DNA from: Desmodesmus armatus
Taxonomy: Eukaryota > Chlorophyta > Chlorophyceae > Sphaeropleales > Scenedesmaceae
Reading direction: 5' to 3'
Length of the DNA: 64,000 nucleotides
Assembly: GCA_007449985.2 (NCBI GenBank)
Contig: VIIQ02000163.1
Coordinates: 1 to 64,000, forward strand
Under the pieces are notes generated by a model. That model ran no database searches and had not been told where the DNA came from. It was given only the letters and a program-made list of their open reading frames with translations. Position 1 is the first letter of the stretch, and the number at the start of each line of letters is the position of its first letter. The translations under genes were made by a program, and so were the position numbers. This document shows, piece by piece, positions 45,598 to 58,300 of this stretch.

Positions 45598-48500
45598 CTT
45601 GCTTGGTGGCGGAGGTGGTGTGCTGACCGTCTCGCGGCAGCAGCACCTGCAGCAGCAGATCGACATTGGCAGGGATCAGCTGGCGGCAGTGCAGCAGCAG
45701 CTGCAGCGCCTGCAGCAGCAGGTGGACAGGATGGCGGGTGATGCTGCTGCTGTGCAGGACCAGCAGCTGGGAGTTATGGCGGGGCTGCAGGACAGCGTAT
45801 CGGGCCTGTCCGATAAACTGACACAGCAGGTTGGTACTCAGTCACTGGGACAGGCTGGGACATGAGGGTGGGGTGGAGGGGTGAAATCGAGGGGTATTAA
45901 GCACAACTCTGCCAGAGTGACTGAGGCACCTGCGTAGGGTGGGGGATAACATCTGCTTGAGGGGCATAGCTTTGGGGGAGAACCCTACATGAGGCATGTG
46001 GCGGTGTAAGACGGGGGATGAAAGGCAAAGGATATGCAGGACCAGCAGCTGGGTGTCATGGCGGGGCTGCAGGACAGCGTGTCGGGCCTGTCTGACAAAC
46101 TGACACAGCCGCTGAGGTGTGTTTTTTGGCTACTCCTCGGAAATTGAGCCCTAAAGCCTGAACTGTGGCAATCATGGAAGTTCCTGGCAGCTGCTATGAT
46201 TAAAATCCTAGCTGTTGATCTACAGCACTCATGAGTGCGAATTTGCATGTGTGTGTTTGTGCAGGTGGTGCTGCTGCGGAGGGAGGTGAAGCCGGCACTG
46301 CAGGCGACAGAGGTGGGTGACACATGGCATACAGGGTACTGTGTAGCCTTGAGGGGGTTGCACGGCACAACATGACAGCAAGGGGGGGGGGGTCACGACA
46401 GAATGCGCAAGCTGCTACGCTGCAACTGAACCCAGCTACAAATGAATGAAGGTGTCACCCATCAACGAGCCTGAGCGGGGGGGGGGGGGGGATCACGTCA
46501 TATTGTCCCACACATGGTGACTTGGGGCGACCCCCAGTGGGCCTTAGTATCTCTGTGTGAAGTGAGGGGGTGAACTTTTTAAGCCAAGCTTTCTGTGGAT
46601 CTGGGGTCAAGGGCCTCAGCACAGGTCCTGTGAGAGAGGTTCTTGGCTTGAAAGCTCTGTTGTGGGAGCGTACGACTGAAGATTGGAAGGTCCCCAGTTT
46701 GATCCTGGGTCAGGCCAGCAGCAGTGGTTGCTGCACAGCAGCAGTAGATGTTAGCTGGAAGCCAGTAAGATATCATTGATTGCTGTTGGTGCAGTCGTCC
46801 ACTGGCCCCCATTGCTGATGCGCATGCGATGTAGCCTCACCCACACGATCCTTTTGCCCTGCATGTTGTGGTGCCCCACTGTCGCTGCTGTGCTGCTGCT
46901 GTCGCTTCTGGTCAAACATTCGTGTGGCTCATGCAGCTGCATCAGTCATCTGCTGCCGAGGTGACTAAAGTGCAGCGCCAGGTGGAGGCAATGGAGGACA
47001 GGCAGGCAGGACTGGCCAAGGAGCTGGCAACACTCAAGGTGGGGGTGGATGTAAGCACACAGGGGTCCTGGCTGCTGTTGTGCGCAGACATAGCAGTATA
47101 AATCGGTACATACTAGCACATAGTAGTGCAAATCACAACATCTACTGGTTGCTCAGGCAGGCCTGGCCAAGGAGCTGGCAGCACTGAAGGGTTGGGGTCG
47201 TGTATCTCTCAGCAGACAAGGGCGTGAGCTGTTACGCATGTATGGACGTACAGACATAGCTATATAATGTCATACATAGCAGTACAGAGTAGAATGTTCA
47301 CTTGGTGGTCACTCAGGCCTTTGGATGTTGTGCGTGTTTGCCTGGTGTTTGTACATTTTTTTTTGCTGCAGAGCAAGGAGCTCACTGAGCTGTCTGCCAG
47401 TGTGGCACAGCTTGGCCGCCGTGTGGCGCGTGTCACTGGGACACCCGGATCACTCAGTGAGACGGAGAGGGCACTGGCAGCAGCACAGGTAGGAGACAGC
47501 AGCAGCACACTGTTTTGTGACAGCAGCTGTATGGGCAAGGTGCACACATACACAGGCAGGCTTCTATAGAAGCAGTGTCAAGTGGATGTGACAACAGTGC
47601 ATGACGCGTCGCAGGCACTGAGAACCCGTTGCTGGCATATGCAGGCACATATGTTCTAGCATCTCTTTCGCTCTTCTACCCACCTGTTATCAGCTGTTTG
47701 GCTGAAGATGCACTGTGCACAAGGGTCTCAGCACTTGCAATGACGTGCATATGCTCTACCTGGTGTTTTGTCTACCAAACTGAGCTGCACCTGCTTCTGT
47801 CTGCAGGCTGATCTGCGTGGCCAGGTTGATGCGCTGTCGGCTAGGCTGACCACCCTTGAGGCAGCAGAGGTGGCAGGGGATGGGGTGGCCACACAGCAGG
47901 ACCTGCAGGTGGGCGCTGCACACAAACATGCTTGCATCAACCTCACACAATTGCTCAGCAGGCTATGCTGGTGGCACGTGCCAGCCCTCCTTCTCTTGGC
48001 ATTGAATGCTGTGGTGTTCAATCAAGACCTGTCGTGGCAGCACCACGCTGGTGTCCACGCAGCAAGAGCTGCAGGCCTCGTGCTGTCAGGCTGCCACACT
48101 GTCCTGCTGGTGTGCACTGCACAGTGTGGCACACAAGCTCACACACCCTGCAACCCCCTTGTGCAGCAGGGTTTTCCTGCTCACTGCGTAGGGAGTCAGT
48201 CATCCAGCGGCAGCGGCGCCATCAAGGCAGCTGTCGACAGCATACAACGTCATATGCTTGGCAGCAACATGGTGGCTGGGGACGCATGCATTTTCCCCGC
48301 GCAAAGGTAGTTGAGGGAGCTTGTCAAGTCTACGGCCTTTGTGTGCTGAACTAAGCAGTGCTGCTGTGCTGTGCTGTGCTGTGCCCTGCAGGAGTTGTCT
48401 GCCCTGAACCGTAACAGGGCCAGCCAAGAGGACATGCGCTCAGTGGTCAGCAGGGCAGTAGGGCTGGCACTGCAGGCACACAGGGACTCAACACAGCTCT

Positions 48501-49781
48501 GTGAGGCCGACGGAGCGGCAGCAAGCAGGAGCAGGTGGGTGTGTGTGTGTGGGGGGGGGGGGGATGGAGGGGGGCCAGTGTTGGGCGGGTTTTCAGTGTC
48601 CTTGGTCTGAGTGTGAGGTGTTCTGTGAGGCCGACCGGGCAGCAGCAAGCAGGAGCAGGTGAGGGGTGGCAGATGTCCATCCGTGATGGTTGCCAGGGCG
48701 CTGTGGCGCTTGATGACTACTTATGTGCATGCACACAGACGGCATGTCTTCGTCAGAGTATTCTTGCAGGCTGGTTTGACAGTGTATCCGCATGTCAGCC
48801 TCTCTGCTGACACATCTCGCGCGGTGGCTACTGTTTTGCAATCTTGCACACAGGTGTCTGGTGTGTGACCGGTCTCTGAGGGACGGCAGCCCGCCACGCT
48901 GCAACACGGCCCCTCAGCAGCAGTCCCTGTCGGAGCAGCTGCTGCCACTGTTTGAATCCTTCCGCCCAGCAACTGCCATAACCGCCGCTGCACCACCCAG
49001 CGGCAGTAGTACCTGCAGTCCCAGCGGGCCAGGTGCAGGCGGCGGCGGCAGCAGCAGCAGCGGCCCACAGGGCAGGACTGGGAGTCCCGGCCGGCCCCAT
49101 GGGCCGGGTGCCGGCCCTGCTGCTGGGCCAGCTATTGGTCCAATGGGGCCAGGTCTCCATGCTGCACAGCTGCGGCAGATGTCAGCAAAGAAAGCTGGCA
49201 GGCTGGGTTCTGCAGGCACTGGCAACAGCACTGGCAGCAACATTTGCAATTCGCATGTCACCGCAGCAATTTTGGGGGGTGCTGCTGGAAGTCCTGGCGG
49301 TGTTGCTAGCGGCATCCTTGGATTTATGCCTGTGGGGGCTGGGGAGGGTGGGGTGCTGGCACCGGGCCCTGCTGGGTTGTTTGTGGCAGATTTGGTCAGC
49401 AGCAATTTGCGCATCAGCGCAGTGCACAGCAGTGGAGTTGCGGCGGCAGCAGCAGCAGCAGCAGGTGCAGATGGAGCTGTCGAAGCTACGCATGAGGCAT
49501 CCTTCTGTGGCAACAGAAGCAGCAGCAGCAGCAGCAGCAGCGGCGGTGGCGGTGCCAGTGCCCTTGGAAAGCCTAGCCAGCAGCATGCTGCGCAGCAAGC
49601 AGGTGCCGCAGGAATGCGGCCACAGACAGCAGCTGTAAGCATCAGGGGTGAGAGGACTGCTGTTGTGCGGCCATCAACGGCAGCAGCTGCTGCTGTCAGC
49701 AATCGTCCAGGAACTGCAGCTGGTAGCGGCAGCCCGTTGTCCAAGACAGCAGCTGGCAAGCGTCCACCGGTTTTTTTGTGA
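43511..49781 (+). CDS. QRICH2-like (DUF4795-type) coiled-coil protein
   Basis: Eleven exons: 43511-43675, 43988-44083, 44393-44785, 45044-45139, 45359-45829, 46265-46312, 46937-47038, 47372-47488, 47807-47908, 48392-48534 and 48854-49781. All but the last pair join in phase 0, and the product is 886 aa with no frame break. Residues about 56-560 are segmented coiled coil (MLETLVEKLQLQADAIAGMQ, QVEAMEDRQAGLAKEL, DLRGQVDALSARLTTLE), with poly-A and poly-Q insertions. At residues 579-582 a CxxC (CLVCDRSLRDG) follows the coil, then a long low-complexity Gly/Ala/Ser/Pro tail. Coiled coil followed by a 'C-x-x-C-D-R' block is the arrangement I associate with the DUF4795/QRICH2 family, whose animal member is needed for sperm flagella. 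Family assignment is from pattern memory and moderately sure. Divergent pairing with a ciliary kinesin supports an axonemal role (inference). Confidence 0.7.
46036..46110 (+). repeat. Tail copy of QRICH2-like exon 5
   Basis: The exon end (CAGGACCAGCAGCTGGG... CTGACACAGC) recurs about 280 bases downstream, nearly identical, but without the CAG-GT donor (CCGCTGAGG instead). Confidence 0.92.
46645..46717 (+). tRNA. tRNA-Phe(GAA)-like sequence in an intron
   Basis: This is 73 bases folding as a tRNA. The acceptor stem is ggcttga with tcaggcc (7 pairs, one G-T), the D stem gctc/gagc, the anticodon loop ctgaaga (GAA), the T stem cccag/ctggg and the T loop tttgatc, with discriminator A. The anticodon stem has one mismatch and one wobble, and position 8 is A rather than T. 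No T run follows. It could be a functional gene, a decayed copy or the head of a tRNA-derived SINE. It is located in intron 6 of the QRICH2-like gene, same strand. Confidence 0.55.
47155..47190 (+). repeat. Tail copy of QRICH2-like exon 7
   Basis: GGCCTGGCCAAGGAGCTGGC...CTGAAG recurs about 150 bases downstream of exon 46937-47038. The donor GT is lost. Confidence 0.88.
48623..48659 (+). repeat. Tail copy of QRICH2-like exon 10
   Basis: The exon end TGTGAGGCCGAC...GCAAGCAGGAGCAG with a GTGAGG donor recurs about 125 bases downstream of 48534. A G run (48551-48563) lies between the two. Confidence 0.9.
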
Positions 49782-52335
49782 TGTGTTGGACGGTAGCTGC
49801 CGTTGAGTACTGCAGGTACTTGCCCGTTCTGCTGTGAGTAAAAGGCCGCTGCGTGCGTGGCTTTAGCACCTGCAGTTGTTGTTTGTGCAGCAACTTGGTG
49901 GTCCTACTGATGTTGCGTTGGTTCGCGTCACCTTCGGGGTGTAGCACCGTCAGCATCGAACCGTTGTCGACTGTAGCTCAGCTACCATGCAAGCAACCGC
50001 TGCTTAAGCCGTACAGCTTTTCAAAGAGAGATACCAAGACGTACGACTGTCTGCCAACATCGTCTCTTGCATTTGGCTTCACCCATTCGCCACGTGTGCA
50101 CATCCAAGCGAAGCATCTTGGACAGCAGCGGAACCATCCTGCATGTGAAATAATTGAGGAAAACAAGAAACAGCTTGACAAAAGATGGGATTTATGAGTC
50201 ACTACATCAGACCTGCGTCCCAAGGGGCTGGGCCAGGGTTGAGTTACTGGTTCGGCTGGATCCAGCTGCTGCTGTGGCTGGCTGCTGTTTGGGCTGCAAT
50301 GGTGTACGTCTCCAAACCAGGACACTAGTGAAAGGCACCTGAGGCAAGTGCTGGACACGTCACCACTCTGTACAATCAACACCCCTTATACAGCTCAGCA
50401 TGGGCATGCATGTTTGGACTGTGTGTGTTGCATTCACGTCATGCATGAGGCCTGTGGCGTGCATGTGGGCATTGCCCACAAGCAATTATGGTGCGGAACC
50501 AGCTGCATGCAACTTCTGCAGACGGTCATGCATGTATATCGTTCTGTGGCACCGTGTTGATCCACCCTATGGCACCTGACCTGCAGACTGCAGCCTGCCA
50601 GCTGGAGGGAACAGCCGTGCTTCGGAAGCTGGTGCATCGCTGAGGGTGACACTGTCATGTGCCTGTCTGTTTCGGAATATTTGACAGCTGCTGCGGGCCC
50701 ATTGGGACTGTTGCCAAAACTGTTGTGTCAGTCCCAACTTGGGACGTGAAGCCCACAGCAGCAGCAGCAGCAGCAGCAGCACCAGCTGCAGCCGTTCCAG
50801 CAGCAGGATTGGGCCGGCCCTGCGATCTTCACAGAGTGAGAAGGTGCCCGTGCGCTCATGATGAACTGATATGGTTGGCAACAGCATTACTGATGTGTGA
50901 TTTAGTGACAGCATCACTGAAGTGACTTGATCAAGCAGCAGCTATGCCAGCGCCGAAACCAGATGGGGGAGAGGCACAGCAGCCTCAGGCTGTCTGCAAC
51001 AAGCTTTGTTGTGCCCTCATATGCTGTGGTGGCCTTCATCTGCTGTGGTTGTTTGCCTTCATACCCTGTGGTGGTGTGCTACTGAGACCGTCCCTGGCAG
51101 GAGGGCAGCTTATACTGTGGCGGTGTACTACTAAGTGTCGGACACTTACCTTGTGTGTGATTGATACACAGGAGGTCAACTTTAGTGTGCGGCTTCCTGC
51201 CGTGACTGCAGTGGGAGGCTGCTTGAGCTTCGTGGTTAGGGGTAAGAGATCCACAGGCTATGCCGCATGGCGCTGCCCCTTACTCGTACCTGTGATTGTT
51301 ACCGTGCTATTGACAGTTGGTTTCAGTGCTGCAACTGGCCAATCCACTACTGTGGAAGCTTACAGGCTGCTCATCAAAGTTGATGGCTGCACAGTGCTGT
51401 GACCAAAGTTCCTGACCAGCCTGCCTGACGCGTTGGGCAACTTGCTGCTGAGAGAGTCTGTGCACTGGTCCCAACATCCCATACAAAGACACACAAAGAC
51501 ACAAGCCTGGGAATATATATTTCACAATTACACAGCTGTACGCATGGAAGCGCCTGCACATGCAAGCTTTACATGCGCTGAGGCATCAACACAGTAAAGT
51601 CAATCTCCGACACCGTAACACCCCCCCCCCCCCCACTGACCTCCACCACTGAGGCTCAAACCCAATCCAACCACTCTCACGCAAATGTACTGTCGCTAAG
51701 ACAACAGGCCACCCAAAAGATAGCCACCAGGCCCCTCACACACCAACCGTCAGCAGGTACTGCCCCACTCACACACCACCCAACAAGCTGCACCTCCTCA
51801 TTCAACCCTCTCTGAACAGCCAAGCAAGCAGCCGGATACCAACCCAAGCGCACCAACCCACAGGGCTAGTGCACTTGTTGAGACATATCAAGCACTGGTC
51901 TGACACCTTGCTGCTGATGCACCACCGTCACCACCACTACCAGAGCATGCAGAGCGCTCACGTAGCATCAGACACACACTCTCACTCACACACATTACCA
52001 CACAATCATCCGCATCCGTGCCACTCAACCCACCGAGGCCCAGGCTGGGCCAAGGGGAGCTAGCTCACAGCCCAAACCCCCCACAGCCCTGGGCTAGACC
52101 AACAGGTTGGAAGCTGACAGCCACTGGGCCAAGGAAAGTGGAAGGGTCAGGATCAACACACAGCCCCTTGCAGAGCTCAGAGAGTCGGGGTGGTGTCAAG
52201 GCACAAACAACCCTCCTGACACCCTTCACAAGCCCTCACACCCCCTCACGCGCAGGTAGCAGGCTTGCGCCATGGTGGTATGTGCAGTGGCGTCGCTGCT
52301 GTGTGGGCTGCTGCCGTGACGACTGTAGCACTCCC
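49782..52335. other. Intergenic region between convergent genes
   Basis: I found no exon with family signal. Two open frames were seen: 50659-50925 and 50944-51402 (+). The second starts with ATG and has a hydrophobic stretch (LICCGGLHLLWLFAFIPCGG), so a small membrane protein is possible but unsupported. A C run occurs at about 51621-51635. From 51640 to 52050 the sequence is CA-rich. Confidence 0.3.
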
Positions 52336-55300
52336 TCACAGGGCAAGGTCACCAAAGCCCTCCGCCTTGAGCCAATCCGCCACACTAGGCAGATCCCCAT
52401 CAAACTCATCCGCAGCAAACAGCGCATCCCCCTTCAGCCCAGCCCCCTGCACAGCCTCCACAAGCTTCTCCTGGCCCCCAGCTGCTGCTGCAAACGCCTT
52501 GAAGGTGGCCGCACCGAATGCCCGCTTGGCCTCGGCCCCCTCTGCCCCCTCCAACAGGTCGTTGATTGCTGCCAGGCTGAAGCTGCCGCCGCTGCCGCTG
52601 CTGCTGCAGGCTGCTGCAGAGCTGCCCACAAAGCTACCCAGCAGCTCAGGCGCCTTGGGCACATCCAGCCTGCACAACAATAACAAAGCAGCAGAAACAA
52701 AGATGATCAGTATTTTTCATTTTTATTTTTGGCTTTTGGACCAAATTTCAGGAAGATGTCTGACTCTGGTAGGTGCCACAGACCGCACACCACCACAAAG
52801 ACCGCAGACGAGGCGCCGAGTTGCATGCTAGCTTACAGCTGTATGCATAGGCGCAGAGCACGACAGGCGACAGCAGGGGGCGCTTCAGCCTTCACTTACG
52901 CAAGGTCTCCCAGTGTGCTGGTGTGTGGCTGCAGCCCACCCACGACCTCAGCTGTGGTGAGCATGCCGTCGCGCACAAAGCCCACCAACAGGTCCGTCAG
53001 GGAGGTGATGGCCTTCTCAGTCTGCAGGTGACAGCAGCACACACAACGTTGTGTCAATGACAGCAGCACAGCACAGTGCAGTACAGCACAACCACAGCAC
53101 ACCCAGACGTGCAAACACTACCCCACATGACACGACTGCCACACCAGACACAGTCCGCGCACACCTGTGCATCGCACAGCTCCGTCACGCCTGCGCAAAA
53201 CTATATGCTGTGTCCCAACGACTAGATATCAGACAAGGTCCACACCCACCTGTGCGTGAAAGAGCTCTGCCATGCCCGCTTCACCCATCTCATGATATCC
53301 CGACAAGCACACACCAACCAACCGACCACCAGACGGGCAGACACCACCCTACATAACACGACCGCCGCGTCATCACTACGCACACCCACCTGTGTCGCAC
53401 AGCTGCGCCATGCCTGCGCCTTGCGAGCTACAAACTGCATGCTGTTGTCCAATGACTAAAGGTCTGACAAGGTCCACACCCACCTGTGCGTCAAAGAGCT
53501 CTGCCATTGCTGCGTCCACCACCAGCCTCAGGTCCTTGGCGTCAGACTTTGGTGCCTGCCTCAACTCAGACAGGCACAGCCGCGCCTCCTTCACATCGCC
53601 AACAGACAGGAACTCACGCAGGAAGCCCTTCGTCCTGGGGGGGAGGGAAGTTGATAACAAGACAGAGCATGAGAGGAGTGCAACAAACCATAAGGCTCTG
53701 TGGATGGACCAACAGACAGGAGCTCACGCAGGAAGCCCTTCGTCCTGTTGGGCGACAGAACAATGGAGCAAAGGGGGGGGGGATGGCAACAACAAAGGCA
53801 AGTCGCAAAAGGCAGTGGCGGGATGTTTGCTCCAACAGGGACCAGAGTTCGGGGGCTTGATGTTTCAGTACCAACCAATCGCCCACCCATGCCGTACCCC
53901 TGGCTTCGACCACCCCACACCAACCTGCTATGCCTACCCTTCACACCCTTTCCTTGTACAACTATACTGGTGTGCCTCATAGTGTTGCTTGCATGTGACG
54001 CGCATGTTCACTACATGCTAGTTACACCTGTACCTATATGCCAGATATGCCAGACACACCTGTTTGTGATGTCCTCCCCGCTGATGGCTGCCGCCTTCTC
54101 CTTAGGCTTGGGTGCTGCCGCTGGCGCCTTGGCTGCTGCAGCTGGCTGCGCTGCTGGCTGGGGCTTGGAAATGGGCTCAGGGGGCCTGACGGGGACAGCA
54201 GCAACCCAGTACAGTGTGATCGCATAACAAAAGCACAACAAGAAAGAAATGCCGCAATGCATCCGCAGGAAGGGCTGCTGAAATGGGTGACCAACCACCA
54301 AATGCTTCAAACAATTCAGAATGCAACTGGCGGGGGACCATCACAGTTTCAAACAGGACAGCGCAGGGGGACCATCACAGTTTCAAACAGGACAGCGCAG
54401 GACGAGACAATGCCCACCTGTAGTCTCCAACGAGTGCGCTGTTGCTGCCAGGGCCGAATGTGTTGCGTGCGTTGCCCTTGCGCCCCACATACTCCCAGCC
54501 CATATCACCACCACGCAGGGGGGGAAGCAGCGCAAACTCGTCGGCCTGTGCACGAACCTGGCCTGCAGGTTGGAAACAAGCAGCAATCAATGGACACAGC
54601 ACGGGTCAGCACCGTTACTTTGACTAGCATGGTATCACAGGTGGCCAGTGTGCGCGGGAGCAGCGCAAACTCGTCGGCCTGTGCACGCACCTGGCCTGCA
54701 GGGTTAGCAGCGGCCAATGGCAAACACACAACACAGCAAATGTCAGCACTGGTATCATTGGTTCGCACAAGGCAAACTCGTCGGCCTGGGCATGAACCTG
54801 GCCTGCAGGGGACAAAAGAAGCGCACGATAAAGCCAGCACAGAATGCAGCACCGGTCAGCATGTACATCATCTGTGTCGGTAGGCAGGTCATGTGCATTC
54901 CTGCCACACCCAGCTGATGCCTTACTCAGCATGAACACCCCCCCCCCTCCCCACCCCGCTTCTCAGGTACCACACCACACCCAAGGGGTGTTGGGGCGCA
55001 AGCCCACCTACCTGGGAGTGCGGGCAGGTCTGATGCGATCTTGCTGTTGCTGACAATACCCAGCTGCATGCACCCCCCCCCCAGACCTACTGCCCCTCCT
55101 TCTCCCAGGTAATTTGAAAAATTCATTACCAGCACACCATACACACCATACCCAGCCACCTACCTGGGAGTGCGGGCAGGTCTGCTGCGACTTTGCTGCT
55201 GCTGACGATACCCAGCTCTGCCTCAGCCTCTGCATGGACCTCCTCCTTCTCCCAGGTATCATACCAGCACACCACACACATTTCTTGCGGCTTCGCCTCA

Positions 55301-58300
55301 GCGGCATATGCGGGCCCCCCTCAGGACATACCCCCCCCCCCCCAAAAAAACTGAGGGGTGACTAGTACATACCCAACAAACCACCTACCTGGGAGTGCGG
55401 GCAGGTCTGCTGCGATCTTGCTGCTGCTGACGATACCCAGCTCTGCCTCTGCCTCTGCGTGGACCTCCTCCAGCTTCTTGGCAGTGAATGTCTCACGGCG
55501 TGGCACCCACTTGTTCTTCTTCATGTCAAGCACGTCACGGATCTGCATGGCGGGGGGGGGGGGGGAGGTTTGCAGCAATAGTCAGCATGTGCAGTGCATG
55601 AAGGGCGCCGCAAAACAATGTTTTTTGCCAATGCCCAGAGATGTCTACAATCTCGGTCCGCCCAGTGCACCAAGCATCAAGCTTAACGCACTCCACCCAG
55701 ATCACCAAAAGGCCACCAAAATCATCAGAACACCCCCCCCCCCCCCCGGGACCCCAGTCTCACCAGGAAGCGCAGCCTGCTGGGCACGTGCTTGTCGTCG
55801 TTGCCGAGGCGTGTCAGTCGAGCCAGGTAGCCGTCAAGTGCCGCCTTGCCCTTGTCACTGGCACTGCTGGACAGCAGCTTGCCTGCGATTTGACAAACAA
55901 AGAGGAAAGTTGGAGAGGCAGTACATACGTTTGGATATGGAGTTGGGTGACACACGGTTTGAACATGATTGTGAACATGTTGTGAGCTAGCGATCAAAGG
56001 GATGGGGTGGCTGGTGGTGGTAATGGGTGGTGATGGCCTTGCCCTTGTCACTGGAATTGCTGGACAGCAGCTTGCCTGCGGTTGGAATGATAACAAAAAG
56101 AGAGGCAGTACACACATTATGGACATGAGCATGGGTGAAACAGTGGATATGAACGTGGTGTGCATTGTGAACAAGCAACACATCATACCCATGATTGGGG
56201 GGATGGGTGTGTGTGTGTGGGGGGGGGGGGGGGGGTGCGCACGGCGAATGCAGAACATCCAAATAGGTAAGTGGCGAGCGGTGTGGGGGCAACGGCCGTG
56301 TTGGTGTGAAATACAACCCGCGCAAACATACAGGACACATGCAACAACAACCCAGCCTCTAGTTCATCCTTGCCCACCCCCTTCTCCCCTCACCTGTGAT
56401 GGTGATCATCTCACACGCTGCCTCAATGTTCTCCTCAGCAGGGATGGCCTTGGGGGAGGACGCCTGGCAGCATGACAACAAATGACAAAGCGGCAGCAGC
56501 AGCAGCAGCATGGATGAAGATTTTGGGTGGGTTGATCACGCGCTTGCAACCCCACTGTCGTGTAGTGCCGCCGTCTGCCAAGATAGTCACGCAAGCAGGC
56601 TTCAGAAGCAACAGATGCGCAAACAAGCATCATGCCATGCGCTGCAGTCAGTAAAATCCAACCGAGCTGGTGCCGCCCAAAGCTATCAGATGCACCCTGT
56701 ACTCATGCACCCTGTCCTGCCCCTTGGTGCATACCGTAATGATGCAGCAAACCACCTACATGCGCAAAGGTCGCCCGCACAGTCTGGCTGACACAAGCCA
56801 CAGTGCACCCCCCCCCCCCCCCCCGACACATGTGCTCCCAATCAAAACACCACATGAGGCTGTAACAGCCACCCCACCCCACCCCCACCCCATCCCACAC
56901 ACACACACACACACACATGCTGGATGCAAATCATGTGTTCGACCCCCCCCCCCCCCTCACCTCCAGCAGCTCCCTGATGCAGACGGTGATGATGTTCTCG
57001 ACACCCAACTCCCTCACCAAAGACTACTCTCACAACCACTGCAGGCTGCGACAAGCCAGTACACACCCGACAAGGCTCCCATCCCGCTATTCCTGCGAGC
57101 GCCCAGCTGAAGCCAGAGATGGGCTGTCCCAACCACAACCAAACACTCCCCACCCCACCCCTCTTCAAAGGGCCGACCCCCCTCACCTCCAGCAGCTCCC
57201 TGATGCAGACAATGATGATGTTCTCCGACACCACCTCCTTGCGGAACAGCTCGGCAATGAGCCGCACAGTGCCCAGTGTGCGGTTCTTGACACGCTTCTC
57301 AGCTGCAGCACGCTCAGCCTCAACAACGTTGGCAAGCTCCTGCAGCCACAGCACACAGCACAGCATAGCAGCAGCATAGCAGCAGCACAGCACCAGTGAA
57401 GAAAAATGATCATACAACGGAGTACGCATGCAGCTGCGCTGCAACTGACGCCAGCCACCGAGCAGCAGCGATCAAGGTAGCGAAGCAGCAGTGCATTGTG
57501 ACCCTGCCGCCCCACCAGCTGGCAACAGCAGCATGAGCGCTGCACCAATGAACCCACCCATGCAGCACATGGAGCAGCCTGTGTGTGCAGGACAGTCAAC
57601 AGCAACCTGCAAAGGTATCAAACACCAAACTGCAGCACAGCCCCCCCCCCCCACTTCCGCGCATGAAACAATCCCCGCTCACCCTGCGTGCGTCTGCTGC
57701 TGCCTCGAACTCGTCCTGGCATGTGTTGAGCAGCACGCGCTTGAATGTGATGGGCTTGTTCTCACCCTCAGCTGGGGGGAAGCTGGGCAGCTCCTTGCCT
57801 AGGTCTGAGCACAGGTCAGCATACCTGCACCACACGACGGGAGCAGACAGCAGCAGCAGACGACAAAGCAGTGACATTAGCACTGTCAGAGGAGCAGGCA
57901 GAGACGTACGGGAGGACAGGGGAGAGTGTGAAGTGCGGCGCGGGGCTGGCCAGCCAGCTAACAGAGCACTTGCTCTGCGAAGCCACGACCCACACTGGCA
58001 AACCAAGCAGGCAAACCAACCATCAGCCAGCAAATGAACCAGCAGCTAGAGGCGCACATACCCCAGTTTTCAGGCCCCTCTCTCCACAAACACCCACACT
58101 CACATTGCGCAGAAGGTTGGCTGTGCGACCGCGTTCTCAAACACCAGGCTGATGGTCTGCTTGAGCAGGTCTGCTGTGGTGACCACCTCCAGCAGCTGGG
58201 CCAGCAGCCGCTCATACTTCTCAGGAGTCAGCTTGTTCAGAATACCCTTCACCGCACGCAGCGACTGTAGGAAATAACAACAGCAACAACAGCAGTTGTT

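Noticed and set aside
50944..51402. 152-codon open frame with a hydrophobic stretch
   Set aside because: No family resemblance, no supporting splice or poly(A) signal, and isolated in a convergent intergenic region; kept only as a note.
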